A stretch of 42,582 nt of DNA from a virus. Within the stretch, counting starts at the first letter, position 1, and the number at the start of each line of letters is the position of its first letter. The DNA is taken from the IMG/VR virus record IMGVR_UViG_3300049157_000018, positions 1 through 42,582 of that record; one strand, given 5' to 3'. Below, one piece after another: positions 25,583 to 32,498 of this stretch. The notes beneath the pieces are model-generated. The model was not told where the DNA came from and made no database searches. It was given only the letters and a program-made list of their open reading frames with translations. A program made the position numbers and the translations under genes.

Positions 25583-25703
25583 GGGTGGTCCACCGTTCTG
25601 TCTCGTGGTCACGGAGCCGTTCCGGGCGCATGACGACGACACGCAAGGGACCAAGGACCAAGCCGCAGTCCTGAACAGTTCGTGGGAGAAATGGTGCGAA
25701 TAG
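25494..25703 (+). CDS. o-spanin lipoprotein (Rz1-like)
   Basis: 69 residues from ATG 25494, with the first 89 bases nested inside the i-spanin gene in another frame. A signal with basic start (YWKRTATR), hydrophobic core and lipobox ending in SSTGC (Cys 22) marks a lipoprotein. The mature part (PPFCLVVTEPFRAHDDDTQ, then TKDQAAVLNSSWEKWC) matches small Rz1-like proteins. It anchors in the outer membrane and binds the i-spanin across the periplasm. Confidence 0.8.
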   Translation: MYWKRTATRLAFAVIVASSTGCMTSTSGTEGGPPFCLVVTEPFRAHDDDTQGTKDQAAVLNSSWEKWCE

Positions 25704-25971
25704 CGAAGAAGCCATCCCGTTAAGGATGGCCCCTTGCTGGTAGGTCTTTCCTCAACCCCGAGGTCAAGGATTTGGGACATTTCGACGGACCTTTTCAGCT
25801 ATCGTCCCGTAGTCCCTAAACGGCTTGTCGGCCACCCGAAGGCCCGACCGATCAACTCTGTGAGCGGCTTTAACCGCCTGGATCCATGACACCCTCCGTT
25901 TGAAACTAGGCCCGAGGGGGCATCGTTCTCAGTTGTGAGATTTCCAACCCTACCACATCCCCGCCCCAATG
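25704..25971. other. Noncoding convergence zone with hairpins
   Basis: The rightward late operon and leftward early operon meet here. Stems include GCCATCC with GGATGGC (25711-25730), an interrupted hairpin near 25830-25851 (GTCGGCC and GGCCCGAC) and GCGG with CCGC near 25864-25878. No good T-tail was found. It may hold overlapping terminators or a structured RNA. No protein gene is supported. Confidence 0.5.
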
Positions 25972-26049
25972 TCAGCCCTCAAGCCACCGCTTCACTTCCA
26001 GGAAGAACACATAATCGTCGGCACGTTCATCGGCCAGCGCACTTTCCAT
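25972..26049 (-). CDS. Very small hypothetical protein
   Basis: 25 residues from ATG at 26049, with GCAGAGGA five bases upstream. The acidic sequence MESALADERADDYVFFLEVKRW is coherent, and the frame is open from the end of the preceding gene. It is the last gene of the leftward operon if real. Low confidence because of size. Confidence 0.3.
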   Translation of the reverse strand: MESALADERADDYVFFLEVKRWLEG

Positions 26050-26067
26050 GCATTCCTCTGCCGCAAT

Positions 26068-26160
26068 TCATGAGTCCGCGCCATATGCCCTCGTCATGAC
26101 GCCGGCCATCTCCCGTGGCGATGTGAAGTTGTAGAAACCGCTGAACTCGATGGTTTTCAT
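26068..26160 (-). CDS. Small hypothetical protein
   Basis: 30 residues from ATG at 26160, overlapping the stop of the upstream gene by four bases. Sequence starts MKTIEFSGFYNF. Coupling and clean frame support it; function unknown. Confidence 0.45.
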   Translation of the reverse strand: MKTIEFSGFYNFTSPREMAGVMTRAYGADS

Positions 26161-26495
26161 GCCCCGCCCTCGCGCGGGGTTTTCTGTGTGCGGGATTCGA
26201 TGGCATTGGCAATCGCCACCGCCCATTCCGGCGCATCCTTCCCCCATGCTTCGTAAGTCTTGGCAATCTCTGCACAAGCCGCCCGCTCGCGTTTTTCACC
26301 ATCCTCCACGCCCCGCTGGTAGGCTGCGGATTCGGCTTCGGTGATGGCGGTTTGAATGTCACGCATGATTTCGCCGGCAACGAAGATGGCCGACCCCGCT
26401 GCCGTCGTATTCTTGAAATACCCGTCCGTGAAAACCTGCTGCACAGAGTCAAATGCGGACCAGTCTCGAATTCGCTGTGTCAGTGCCTCGCTCAT
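26157..26495 (-). CDS. Hypothetical protein
   Basis: 112 residues from ATG at 26495, with GAGAAGAG upstream. N-terminal SEALTQRIRDWSAFDSVQQV and a helical Ala/Glu-rich remainder with KTYEAWGKDAPEWAVAIANAIESR near the end, a pattern seen in small phage early proteins. No enzyme motif. It overlaps both neighbours by four bases. Confidence 0.6.
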   Translation of the reverse strand: MSEALTQRIRDWSAFDSVQQVFTDGYFKNTTAAGSAIFVAGEIMRDIQTAITEAESAAYQRGVEDGEKRERAACAEIAKTYEAWGKDAPEWAVAIANAIESRTQKTPREGGA

Positions 26496-26662
26496 GTCTC
26501 TTCTCCCAGTGCCGCGCGACCCATTCTGGTGATTTCGAACCACAGCCACCAGACAGACGGCGGCTCTTCCTGTAGGCGCGGTCGCCACGTAAAGGCTTGT
26601 GGATGAAAGGCCAGAAACCAGCGTTTTCCCCGATATACTCGTTCACTCAGCATCGTCGGCAT
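26492..26662 (-). CDS. Small aromatic-rich hypothetical protein
   Basis: 56 residues from ATG at 26662 (ATG 26653 also possible). GGAGGAG just upstream is a strong ribosome site. It is rich in Trp, Arg and Phe (RWFLAFHPQAFTWRPRL, VWWLWFEITR). It ends in a four-base overlap with the next gene, which supports it. Unknown function. Confidence 0.55.
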   Translation of the reverse strand: MPTMLSERVYRGKRWFLAFHPQAFTWRPRLQEEPPSVWWLWFEITRMGRAALGEET

Positions 26663-27199
26663 CTACTCCTCCTCCGGCTTTACAGCGCCGGCTGCGCGGC
26701 TTCTGAATGTATCTTCAGGCAGCCACAAAGACGTTTCGGCATTTCTGCGCTCCTTGGTGGCATCTTCCAAATTGTCAAATAGGCCAAGATGTATTTTTGA
26801 GCCGTTGTGTCCGATACGAGCGTTCCATTTTCCTCGCTGCTTGTGCCACGAAACCCCCAAGATGCCGCTCGTGTTGTTTTTCTGCGGCCCGGCCTGATTC
26901 CGCATATTATTTTGGTGTGCTACGATGCGAAGGTTGCTCCGGCGATTGTCGAGCGTATCGCCATTGATGTGATCGACAACAAGACCTTTTGGGGCATCGG
27001 TGATAAATCGATGGAGATATGTCCTCTCGTTTTCCTTGAAATTGCGAGCTACATAATAAAATCCGTCCTTCTTCACCTTGAACCATCTGCCAGAAGCTTG
27101 GACTCTCTCATAGTCACATTGATCGACAAGAGCTTCGCCGCCATTCGACAAACGAACTGTTGCCGCCAGCCGCTCCACGGCATCATCGTATTCAGACAT
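26663..27199 (-). CDS. HNH homing endonuclease with AP2 domain
   Basis: 178 residues. The HNH block occupies about residues 63-100 (LHRF, VVDHINGDTLDNRRSNLR, HQNNMRN), and an AP2 DNA-binding domain follows (about 112-155, SGILGVSWHK, KWNARIG, LGLFD). This pairing is typical of freestanding homing endonucleases of phages. The gene is more AT-rich than its neighbours, which suggests recent insertion into the leftward operon. It cuts unmodified sites to spread itself. Confidence 0.85.
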   Translation of the reverse strand: MSEYDDAVERLAATVRLSNGGEALVDQCDYERVQASGRWFKVKKDGFYYVARNFKENERTYLHRFITDAPKGLVVDHINGDTLDNRRSNLRIVAHQNNMRNQAGPQKNNTSGILGVSWHKQRGKWNARIGHNGSKIHLGLFDNLEDATKERRNAETSLWLPEDTFRSRAAGAVKPEEE

Positions 27200-27202
27200 C
27201 GG

Positions 27203-27391
27203 TCAGTCCTCCTTCATGGCTGTGGCCCGATCAGCCGTGACATAGCAAGACCCGTACCCGCCGCAGCCATGTTCCTTGCAGTCAGCCCGCAAGCACTCTG
27301 CCCGCCATCCCGTACCGCCGCACCGATCGCAGTAGTGGGCCGAAGAATGCAAGCATCGCGTTACGCGCTTGCCGGTGAACTTGTCCGTCAC
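27203..27391 (-). CDS. Small zinc-ribbon-like protein
   Basis: 62 residues. Cysteine pattern with HYCDRCGGTGW and CLRADCKEHGCGG gives two or three potential metal-binding knuckles similar to DnaJ-type or zinc-ribbon proteins. It starts at ATG 27391, coupled to the upstream membrane protein by a four-base overlap. Function unknown. Confidence 0.6.
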   Translation of the reverse strand: MTDKFTGKRVTRCLHSSAHYCDRCGGTGWRAECLRADCKEHGCGGYGSCYVTADRATAMKED

Positions 27392-27675
27392 ATCATCCTC
27401 CAGACCACATGCCCCGCCCCCAGCAGCACCGCAGGCACGACCCAGCCGGCCAGATCCCGCAGCGAGGGGTTGAGGTCATGCACGAATTCCCGGTACAGGC
27501 CCACCAGGATTGCCGGCAGGGCGCACAGGAGCGGGTACTGGAGCAATCTGTCGTGTATCAACGACACCTGTCCCGTAAGCTGGATAAGCCCCTCGGTAAT
27601 CGCCACGCTCAGCGACACATGGGCGATATCGTGCGCAATGTCGGTGCGGGTCCAGGCTTTGAAGCGGGCGATCAT
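27388..27675 (-). CDS. Membrane protein
   Basis: 95 residues with about two to three hydrophobic helices (about 20-35, 45-60 and 75-93) in a His- and Asp-containing frame (RTDIAHDIAHVSLSV). No known motif. It may be a host-takeover or exclusion protein of the early operon. Overlaps neighbours by four bases. Confidence 0.6.
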   Translation of the reverse strand: MIARFKAWTRTDIAHDIAHVSLSVAITEGLIQLTGQVSLIHDRLLQYPLLCALPAILVGLYREFVHDLNPSLRDLAGWVVPAVLLGAGHVVWRMM

Positions 27676-28148
27676 GGCGTGTCCTTGGCGGCGCGGATGG
27701 CGGCGGCTCGCGCCTCGGCATAGTCGCGGCCCAGCATGGTCCCGACACCGTTCTTGAAATCCTCGGGGAACAGGCCGTTATGGCAGTGCGGGCAGGCGGG
27801 CACCATCTTGCGCTTGCGCCACACCTTGTCGAGTTCCATGGTGGCAAGCGCACGAGCCTGAAATGTTTCAGCTTCCTCAAGCCGCTCGCGTCGGCGCCGC
27901 AACTCGTCCGCCGCCGCCGCGTATTGTGCGACCAGCCCGGCGAAGGCGTCAAACGACTCGACCTCGTGCTCGCAATCCTTGCACCAGACGCGCCGCTCCC
28001 GCGTATCATACAACAGGCGGCGGTGCTTGCACGCCGAATAGGGACGGCGAGTCATGCCGCGCGAGACGCGGTAATCGCCGATGTCGACGACGCCTGGACC
28101 CATTATGAAATCCATCTCCTGGATCGGCGGGTCGCGATCCTCAGCCAT
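27672..28148 (-). CDS. Zinc-binding hypothetical protein
   Basis: 158 residues from ATG at 28148 with GGAGGAG upstream. It shows SACKHRRL...WCKDCEHE (residues about 39-61), a coiled coil (about 75-105) and a second CPHCHNG knuckle (about 118-124). Two zinc knuckles around a helix are consistent with a nucleic-acid or protein-binding factor. It is the first gene left of the dif-like region. Confidence 0.6.
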   Translation of the reverse strand: MAEDRDPPIQEMDFIMGPGVVDIGDYRVSRGMTRRPYSACKHRRLLYDTRERRVWCKDCEHEVESFDAFAGLVAQYAAAADELRRRRERLEEAETFQARALATMELDKVWRKRKMVPACPHCHNGLFPEDFKNGVGTMLGRDYAEARAAAIRAAKDTP

Positions 28149-28238
28149 CAAAATCTCCTCCTTTATCCCCGTGCTTCACAGACCGGTACATCTAGGTGGT
28201 ATCCAGGTACGTTTGTAACTTTATTGCTCATTAAGGAA

Positions 28239-28265
28239 TCCACTGTCTTCACTGGCTTCACTGGA
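28239..28265 (+). repeat. Three tandem 9-bp repeats beside dif-like site
   Basis: TCCACTGTC, TTCACTGGC and TTCACTGGA lie head to tail. Related TTTACTGGC and TTCAGTGGA copies lie at 28335-28353 on the other side of the dif-like site. They look like binding sites for an accessory protein. Confidence 0.6.
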
Positions 28266-28279
28266 CCGCCCCTAAGTCA

Positions 28280-28307
28280 TTGTCGCATAATGTATATATT
28301 GACAAAC
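28280..28307 (+). other. dif-like XerC/XerD recombination site
   Basis: Compared with E. coli dif as I know it: the XerC arm matches 7 of 11, the six-base centre TGTATA matches fully, and the XerD arm matches 6 of 11. Bases 28284-28296 are identical over 13 contiguous positions. A poor XerD arm with good XerC arm and centre is compatible with a phage att site that mimics dif. Use by the host recombinases is inference. Confidence 0.55.
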
Positions 28308-28354
28308 TTTGCTGGCGGCACTGCATATAGTGGGTTTACTGGCATTCAGTGGAA

Positions 28355-28573
28355 TCAGTCCACAGGGTTATTCACAGGACTCCCCTTCTCCTGCTTGGCA
28401 AGCCTGATGCGCTCCATCATCAAGTCATCGAGGCGGTATAGCTTCTGCAATGTACCGTCCGGGTCGTCGTAGTCTTTCATCTCCAATATGTCGGCTATAG
28501 CCCGGAAGTTCAGTCCCTTGCAGGCAAGGATAATTCTGAAATCCGTCGAAAACTTTTCCATCTCTTTGCTCAT
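28355..28573 (-). CDS. Hypothetical protein, paralogue of 32143 gene
   Basis: 72 residues. The core FSTDFRIILACKGLNFRAIAD, then ILEMKDYDDPDGTLQKLYRL is similar in order and spacing to the protein encoded at 32143-32364 (NFSAIAEILENYGYDDPERTIAKL). It looks like a small helical adaptor. No enzyme motif. Starts at ATG 28573, overlapping its upstream neighbour. Confidence 0.55.
   Translation of the reverse strand: MSKEMEKFSTDFRIILACKGLNFRAIADILEMKDYDDPDGTLQKLYRLDDLMMERIRLAKQEKGSPVNNPVD
28368..28376 (+). promoter_or_regulatory. DnaA-box match
   Basis: TTATTCACA fits the consensus TTATNCACA at every position. It overlaps the last codons of the gene at 28355. A single nine-base match can occur by chance, but its place next to the AT-rich dif-like region is notable. 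Confidence 0.35.
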
Positions 28574-28935
28574 CGCTTCACCGTTCCGTTTCCATTCCAG
28601 TGTCCCGGCGCCAGTTCCCGGATGCGGATGCGGGCTGAACTGACATCCCGCGAGACAAGGAACTTGATTTCCTTCTCGCCCACGGAATCGTGCTTGTCGC
28701 GGATTCGCTGGGCCTGGAACTTCATGTTGTTGCCCATGCCGATCAGCACATCCGCGATCCGCTCCAGTTCGTACAGTTGCGCGTCGGCGATCGGGATTTC
28801 GAACCGCACAGAGCGGCCGATGATGTCCTTGTCGAGTTCCGTTAGCTCCGGCGGCTCGTCCTTGCCGGCCTGGAGCCGCACCACGCGGGCCTGCTCTTTG
28901 GCATACAGCCGGTCCTTGGTTGCGTTGTCAGTCAT
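28570..28935 (-). CDS. Hypothetical protein
   Basis: 121 residues from ATG at 28935. Predicted soluble alpha/beta protein; middle ELTELDKDIIGRSVRFEIP, later VSRDVSSARIRIRELAPGHW. No cysteine or known motif. It overlaps the gene on either side. Unknown. Confidence 0.55.
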   Translation of the reverse strand: MTDNATKDRLYAKEQARVVRLQAGKDEPPELTELDKDIIGRSVRFEIPIADAQLYELERIADVLIGMGNNMKFQAQRIRDKHDSVGEKEIKFLVSRDVSSARIRIRELAPGHWNGNGTVKR

Positions 28936-29098
28936 CGTCAGCCTCAAGCCGCACTACGCGGTAAAGCTCAGTATTCGTGTCATCGTCGAGGCCGAGCGGG
29001 TCCAGATCGCTTTTCGATTGCGCCCCCAGCAGCACCGCTAAGTGCCGGCGCTCATCGTCGTCGATCTTCAAAACAAACGTTCCATGCATATCAGCCAT
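28928..29098 (-). CDS. Small acidic hypothetical protein
   Basis: 56 residues from ATG at 29098 with GAGGAG upstream. Sequence begins MADMHGTFVLKIDDDERRH and ends in VVRLEADDD. It overlaps the next gene by eight bases. The frame and ribosome site support it; no function is known. Confidence 0.5.
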   Translation of the reverse strand: MADMHGTFVLKIDDDERRHLAVLLGAQSKSDLDPLGLDDDTNTELYRVVRLEADDD

Positions 29099-29128
29099 CT
29101 TTAGTCTCCTCGCTCTGCGGGCCGGTGG

Positions 29129-29641
29129 TCATGCCGCGCGGTCCGCGTTCTGCTGAAGTGCTTGCTTCGACGTGCCGATCATCGCCGACACGATATCGAG
29201 AACGCGCTCCTTGCTCTCGCCGAACGCCTTCTTGCCCATGGCGCGGGTCGATTGCGATTTGGCAGTAAACACCGTCACCAGCGCATCCGACACCGTGACG
29301 ACAGCGTATTCGTCCATGGGGCGAACGAAGGCCGCGACGCGCAGGGCCTCCGCCTTGCTTGAAGCGGCGATGCTGCGCTCGTCCCGATATCCGGCTTTGA
29401 TAAGTGCAAACTTGCGAAGCGCATCCGGCGTGGCAAACCGCTCGGCCAGATCCTCTGGCAGATTCTTCCACGCCTCGTTGATCGACGCAAAGTAGAACCT
29501 GTGCGATCGCATCGAGCGGTCCTCGTAGGGAGCCATCCGATAACTCTCGCCCACGACATAGTGCTTGTCGGCAATCTTCGGGTGCCGCGGCACGAGGCTT
29601 TCGCCGTCCCAGTCGAACAGCATAGGGGCAATGTCGGCCAT
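29129..29641 (-). CDS. Hypothetical early protein near recombination genes
   Basis: 170 residues from ATG at 29641, overlapping the YqaJ stop by one base. The first 60 residues contain MLFDWDGESLVPRHP and a later SHRFYFASINEAWKNLPED block, followed by a helical half with AKSQSTRAMGKKAFGES. It resembles conserved phage proteins carried beside recombination genes (NinB/DUF1367-like in outline), but I am not sure of the family. Confidence 0.6.
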   Translation of the reverse strand: MADIAPMLFDWDGESLVPRHPKIADKHYVVGESYRMAPYEDRSMRSHRFYFASINEAWKNLPEDLAERFATPDALRKFALIKAGYRDERSIAASSKAEALRVAAFVRPMDEYAVVTVSDALVTVFTAKSQSTRAMGKKAFGESKERVLDIVSAMIGTSKQALQQNADRAA

Positions 29642-30300
29642 CAGCCTGCCGCCAGAATGGTGTTGGGCTCATCGGCTGGCGCGGCCTGCCGGCGCAGCGC
29701 GGCCAGAACCTCGTTGCGTTCCTTGCGGAGCTTTGGGATTTGGGCCAGCAATGCCGCCTGCAAATCCCTGTCCGGTTCAAGTCTGATCGTCAGCATCGGC
29801 AGTTCGGGATGGTGAAAGACGATATCGCACCATGCCCGGCCGCAGATCATCATCTGGCCCTGCGCCTGCTGGATGTAATCTGGCGGGCAGCGCCCGTGCT
29901 TCTGGAAGTAGAGAATCGCCTTGGTGTGATTCTCGGCCTTCAGGCATTTAACCTCGATCAAGCCATCGTCGCCGATGAACCTGTCCGGCGAGCAGCCCAT
30001 CGCGCCGGTATCGTCCGTAACGAAGCCCACGGGCACGGTATCGACATCGTGCGCGAACTCGTAGAGGTCGATGGCGTGCGACTCCATCTCGCGTCCGCGC
30101 TCGGTCCAGTCATTGCCCTCCCACGCATCGACGGGGCGACCGGCGAATAATTCGTTGGCCAGCGTGATCGCATACCCCGCAGCGGATTTGGACGGCTCGC
30201 CCTTGCTGGTGACGATCTTGGAAAACTCGGAAGCGGTCGGTAGCCCGGCACGGAGCACGTACCATTCGTCGCTGCGCTGTTCTACGTCATGGATTTTCAT
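29641..30300 (-). CDS. YqaJ-family viral exonuclease
   Basis: 219 residues from ATG at 30300. N-terminal QRSDEWYVLRAGLPTASEF is characteristic of the YqaJ/lambda-exonuclease family. Catalytic residues are visible as Asp 106 (SPDRF) and Glu 116-x-Lys 118 (IEVKC). It degrades one strand of DNA ends so that the ERF protein can anneal the other. It overlaps the ERF gene by 14 bases, forming a two-component recombination unit. Confidence 0.88.
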   Translation of the reverse strand: MKIHDVEQRSDEWYVLRAGLPTASEFSKIVTSKGEPSKSAAGYAITLANELFAGRPVDAWEGNDWTERGREMESHAIDLYEFAHDVDTVPVGFVTDDTGAMGCSPDRFIGDDGLIEVKCLKAENHTKAILYFQKHGRCPPDYIQQAQGQMMICGRAWCDIVFHHPELPMLTIRLEPDRDLQAALLAQIPKLRKERNEVLAALRRQAAPADEPNTILAAG

Positions 30301-31039
30301 GTTTCTCGCTTTCTGCTGTCTGCTTGGCCTGCAATGCCACCTTGGCGGCGCCGAACGCGCTGGCAGGCAATTCGTCAAGACTCGCGACGCCGAGCAGTTT
30401 CAGGAACCGTGCCGTATCGGCCCCGGTCTTTTTCATCATGTCGACGAGCGCTTCCTTCTGCTGCGCCGAAATCGGCTCCCCCGGCAAGCCGCCGTCGTTA
30501 TCCTCGCCGGCCGCAAGTCCAGTGGCCGCGAGCAACGTGTACCTCTGAAGGTAAGTCGTCGTGGAGCCGATCTGCTGAATGAGGTTCTTGCTGCCGGAAT
30601 CGTCGGGCATGCCCCGCATCGTCACCCGCTCGGCGTGGCCCAGCGTGTGCGTCAGAACGCACGTCACCGCGACGGCGGCGTTTTCAAGCTGGTTGATCTC
30701 CCATGTGTGGGAGAGCCCGTGCGCCGCAAGCGCCTGCCCGATGACCTCGCAGACTTGATCCAGCGTGGCGTGGTCGTATTCGGTGTTCCCGAACTTGACG
30801 TGCCGGTTCTTGACGATCCTGGGCGGGTCCGCCTTGAACGCGGCGAGCGCCTGGACGAACGCCTTGCGGGCTTCACGGGCCTCCCAGCGTTCATGGAGGT
30901 TCATGAGCTTGTCCAACTGCTCGATGTCCGTGCCCTTTTCGACGGCGATCTGGAGCATCTGCATTGGGGTAACGGCGGGCGCCGCTGCGGATTCGATCTC
31001 CACCAGTTCGCCCTTGGCTGCGGTGCTGTGTTCTGTCAT
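30287..31039 (-). CDS. erf: ERF single-strand annealing protein
   Basis: 250 residues. The ERF superfamily core covers about residues 45-180: KAFVQALAAFKADPPRIVKN, YDHATLDQVCEVI and GSTTTYLQRYTLLAATGL. It binds single-stranded DNA and anneals complementary strands for phage recombination and circularisation. It works with the YqaJ exonuclease encoded just downstream. Confidence 0.9.
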   Translation of the reverse strand: MTEHSTAAKGELVEIESAAAPAVTPMQMLQIAVEKGTDIEQLDKLMNLHERWEAREARKAFVQALAAFKADPPRIVKNRHVKFGNTEYDHATLDQVCEVIGQALAAHGLSHTWEINQLENAAVAVTCVLTHTLGHAERVTMRGMPDDSGSKNLIQQIGSTTTYLQRYTLLAATGLAAGEDNDGGLPGEPISAQQKEALVDMMKKTGADTARFLKLLGVASLDELPASAFGAAKVALQAKQTAESEKHENP

Positions 31040-31323
31040 TTGTCTCTCCGGTAGGGTGATGCTGCGATGGCGGCGTCGATGCCGTCCCGAAGCTGATTGA
31101 ACGGGGCTGGCTTTGTGCTTTCCTGTGCTGCAACATTGGCAGCTTCCGCCATCTCATTCGTTGCCTTGTCGGGGCATACCGTGCAATCGGCGGCTTTGAG
31201 GGCGTCGAGAACATCGGCCATTCTGGATAGTGCTTCCTTGCTTGCAGCGAAGGGCGATTGGGCACCCCAATATGTGTCAGCCATCAGCCTCACCAGTTCC
31301 GTCCTGTCGCGGGGCGCGGTCAT
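31036..31323 (-). CDS. Hypothetical protein
   Basis: 95 residues from ATG at 31323, overlapping ERF by four bases. Helical, with SRMADVLDALKAADCTVCPDKAT near the middle. It may be an accessory of the recombination module. No family recognised. Confidence 0.5.
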   Translation of the reverse strand: MTAPRDRTELVRLMADTYWGAQSPFAASKEALSRMADVLDALKAADCTVCPDKATNEMAEAANVAAQESTKPAPFNQLRDGIDAAIAASPYRRDK

Positions 31324-31694
31324 TTCGGTTCTCCGGCGAGGCCGCAGTAGCCGCGACGGTTTGCGCGCGGTCTGCTCCATCGCTGTTCCAAGCATCCGGG
31401 CGCATAATTCCGTTTTTGATAGGGCTCATCCTCGGCCTTCCATCCTTTGTCTGCTGGCGGCGGGGGAGGTTCGTCAGTATGCGTGAGCCACCGATGCCCT
31501 CGCTCTGCGGACATCTTTTCATCGACTATGCGATTGTCCATGATGCAGTATTCGAATGAGCCTTGCGCCCACCGCCAAGCCATACAGTCGGAGGCGATGC
31601 AGAGCCAGCGCCCCTCTGTCCCACAAAGCACGTACCGACCAATGCCAGCACCACCGCAACACCGTTTCTCTCTGGCCTCGTCTTCGGTCATCAT
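31320..31694 (-). CDS. Cysteine-rich hypothetical protein
   Basis: 124 residues from ATG at 31694. Starts MMTEDEAREKRCCGGAGIGRYVLCGTEGRWLCIASDCMAWRW: several Cys may bind zinc. The rest is Trp-, Pro- and Arg-rich. A small protein of this kind with CIASDCMAWRW is common in phage early operons. Role unknown. Confidence 0.55.
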   Translation of the reverse strand: MMTEDEAREKRCCGGAGIGRYVLCGTEGRWLCIASDCMAWRWAQGSFEYCIMDNRIVDEKMSAERGHRWLTHTDEPPPPPADKGWKAEDEPYQKRNYAPGCLEQRWSRPRANRRGYCGLAGEPK

Positions 31695-32146
31695 GGCTTC
31701 TCTCCTGCCTGTAGGAAGGCGCGGGCTTTGTCGCCACGCCGCCGCATCTTGTCCCACCAGCCGCCGGTATTGATGTCTCCGGCGCCCGCATGATCGTGCC
31801 AGTGGCGGTAGTTCTGTTCCGTCTCGGCCAATTCCCGCAGCAGTCTCGCGGCCTCCTCGGCACGGGCTTCGGCGGCGTCACTGCGGGCAATGTGCAGTTG
31901 GTACAGATCGACCGATGGGTCCATTTCAAGGTCTTCAGTCCGAAGTCCCTTGCAGGCATTCACGCAGGCGACGATGCGGCGGGCGTTGGCCTCTTCTTGC
32001 TCCACCGTCCATAACCTGTCGGCGTTTCGTCCCTGATAGCAGCAGCTTCCAAGGCTCTCCTCGTCATGGTCAAGGGTGCGGCCAAAATGTGTTGCTCTGC
32101 CCGTCATGCCGCGACAGACTTTCCAAGGCTCAGGTGTATGGCTCAT
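31691..32146 (-). CDS. Conserved phage hypothetical protein
   Basis: 151 residues from ATG at 32146. The start SHTPEPWKVCRG and the middle block EEANARRIVACVNACKGLRTEDLE are typical of a widespread family of small phage proteins that I know only as hypothetical. The C-terminal half is a charged helix. Overlaps neighbours by four bases. Confidence 0.65.
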   Translation of the reverse strand: MSHTPEPWKVCRGMTGRATHFGRTLDHDEESLGSCCYQGRNADRLWTVEQEEANARRIVACVNACKGLRTEDLEMDPSVDLYQLHIARSDAAEARAEEAARLLRELAETEQNYRHWHDHAGAGDINTGGWWDKMRRRGDKARAFLQAGEKP

Positions 32147-32364
32147 CTCCCGACCTCCCCCTGCAGCCCGTTCTGATATCGCCGCACATCCTCATTCAGA
32201 TTACGCAGTTTCGCTATCGTGCGTTCGGGGTCATCATAACCGTAGTTTTCCAGTATCTCAGCAATGGCGCTAAAATTCAGACGGCAGCAGGCGGACAGAA
32301 CATCGCCCTTCGCGGCAAGAAAATCACGCATTTCGTCGGCAGCCTTTCCCCATTCGTGTGTCAT
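32143..32364 (-). CDS. Hypothetical protein, paralogue of 28355 gene
   Basis: 73 residues from ATG at 32364. Contains NFSAIAEILENYGYDDPERTIAKLRN, matching the core of the 28355 protein. Helical and soluble. Such duplicates within one operon suggest divergence after gene duplication. Confidence 0.55.
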   Translation of the reverse strand: MTHEWGKAADEMRDFLAAKGDVLSACCRLNFSAIAEILENYGYDDPERTIAKLRNLNEDVRRYQNGLQGEVGR

Positions 32365-32498
32365 CCCCAAATCTCCCGTTTCAGCCGCGCCGTCATGGCG
32401 TCCCGCAGCAAGTGCATCTCGCATCTCCTGATGAGAATGAAACTCCGGAAGCCGGTCCAGACCTTGCGGGGCTTGGCGTTGTAGCAGCGGCATCTCAT
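32361..32498 (-). CDS. Small basic hypothetical protein
   Basis: 45 residues from ATG at 32498, overlapping neighbours by four bases at each end. Very basic (MRCRCYNAKPRKVWTGFRS). Coupling supports it. No function known. Confidence 0.4.
   Translation of the reverse strand: MRCRCYNAKPRKVWTGFRSFILIRRCEMHLLRDAMTARLKREIWG

Larger units (their letters stand above)
28149..28354. other. Noncoding region with dif-like site: candidate attP or origin
   Basis: The 206-bp gap between two leftward genes contains AT-rich DNA, a dif-like sequence at 28280-28307, three tandem nine-base repeats at 28239-28265 and two related repeats at 28335-28353. A 9/9 DnaA-box match lies at 28368-28376 just beyond. Such packing of sites is not seen elsewhere in the window. 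Confidence 0.6.

Noticed and set aside
28280-28312. dif-like sequence as a simple minus-strand promoter
   Set aside because: TTGTCA is present but no acceptable -10 lies at 16-18 bases, and the match to dif is longer than expected by chance.
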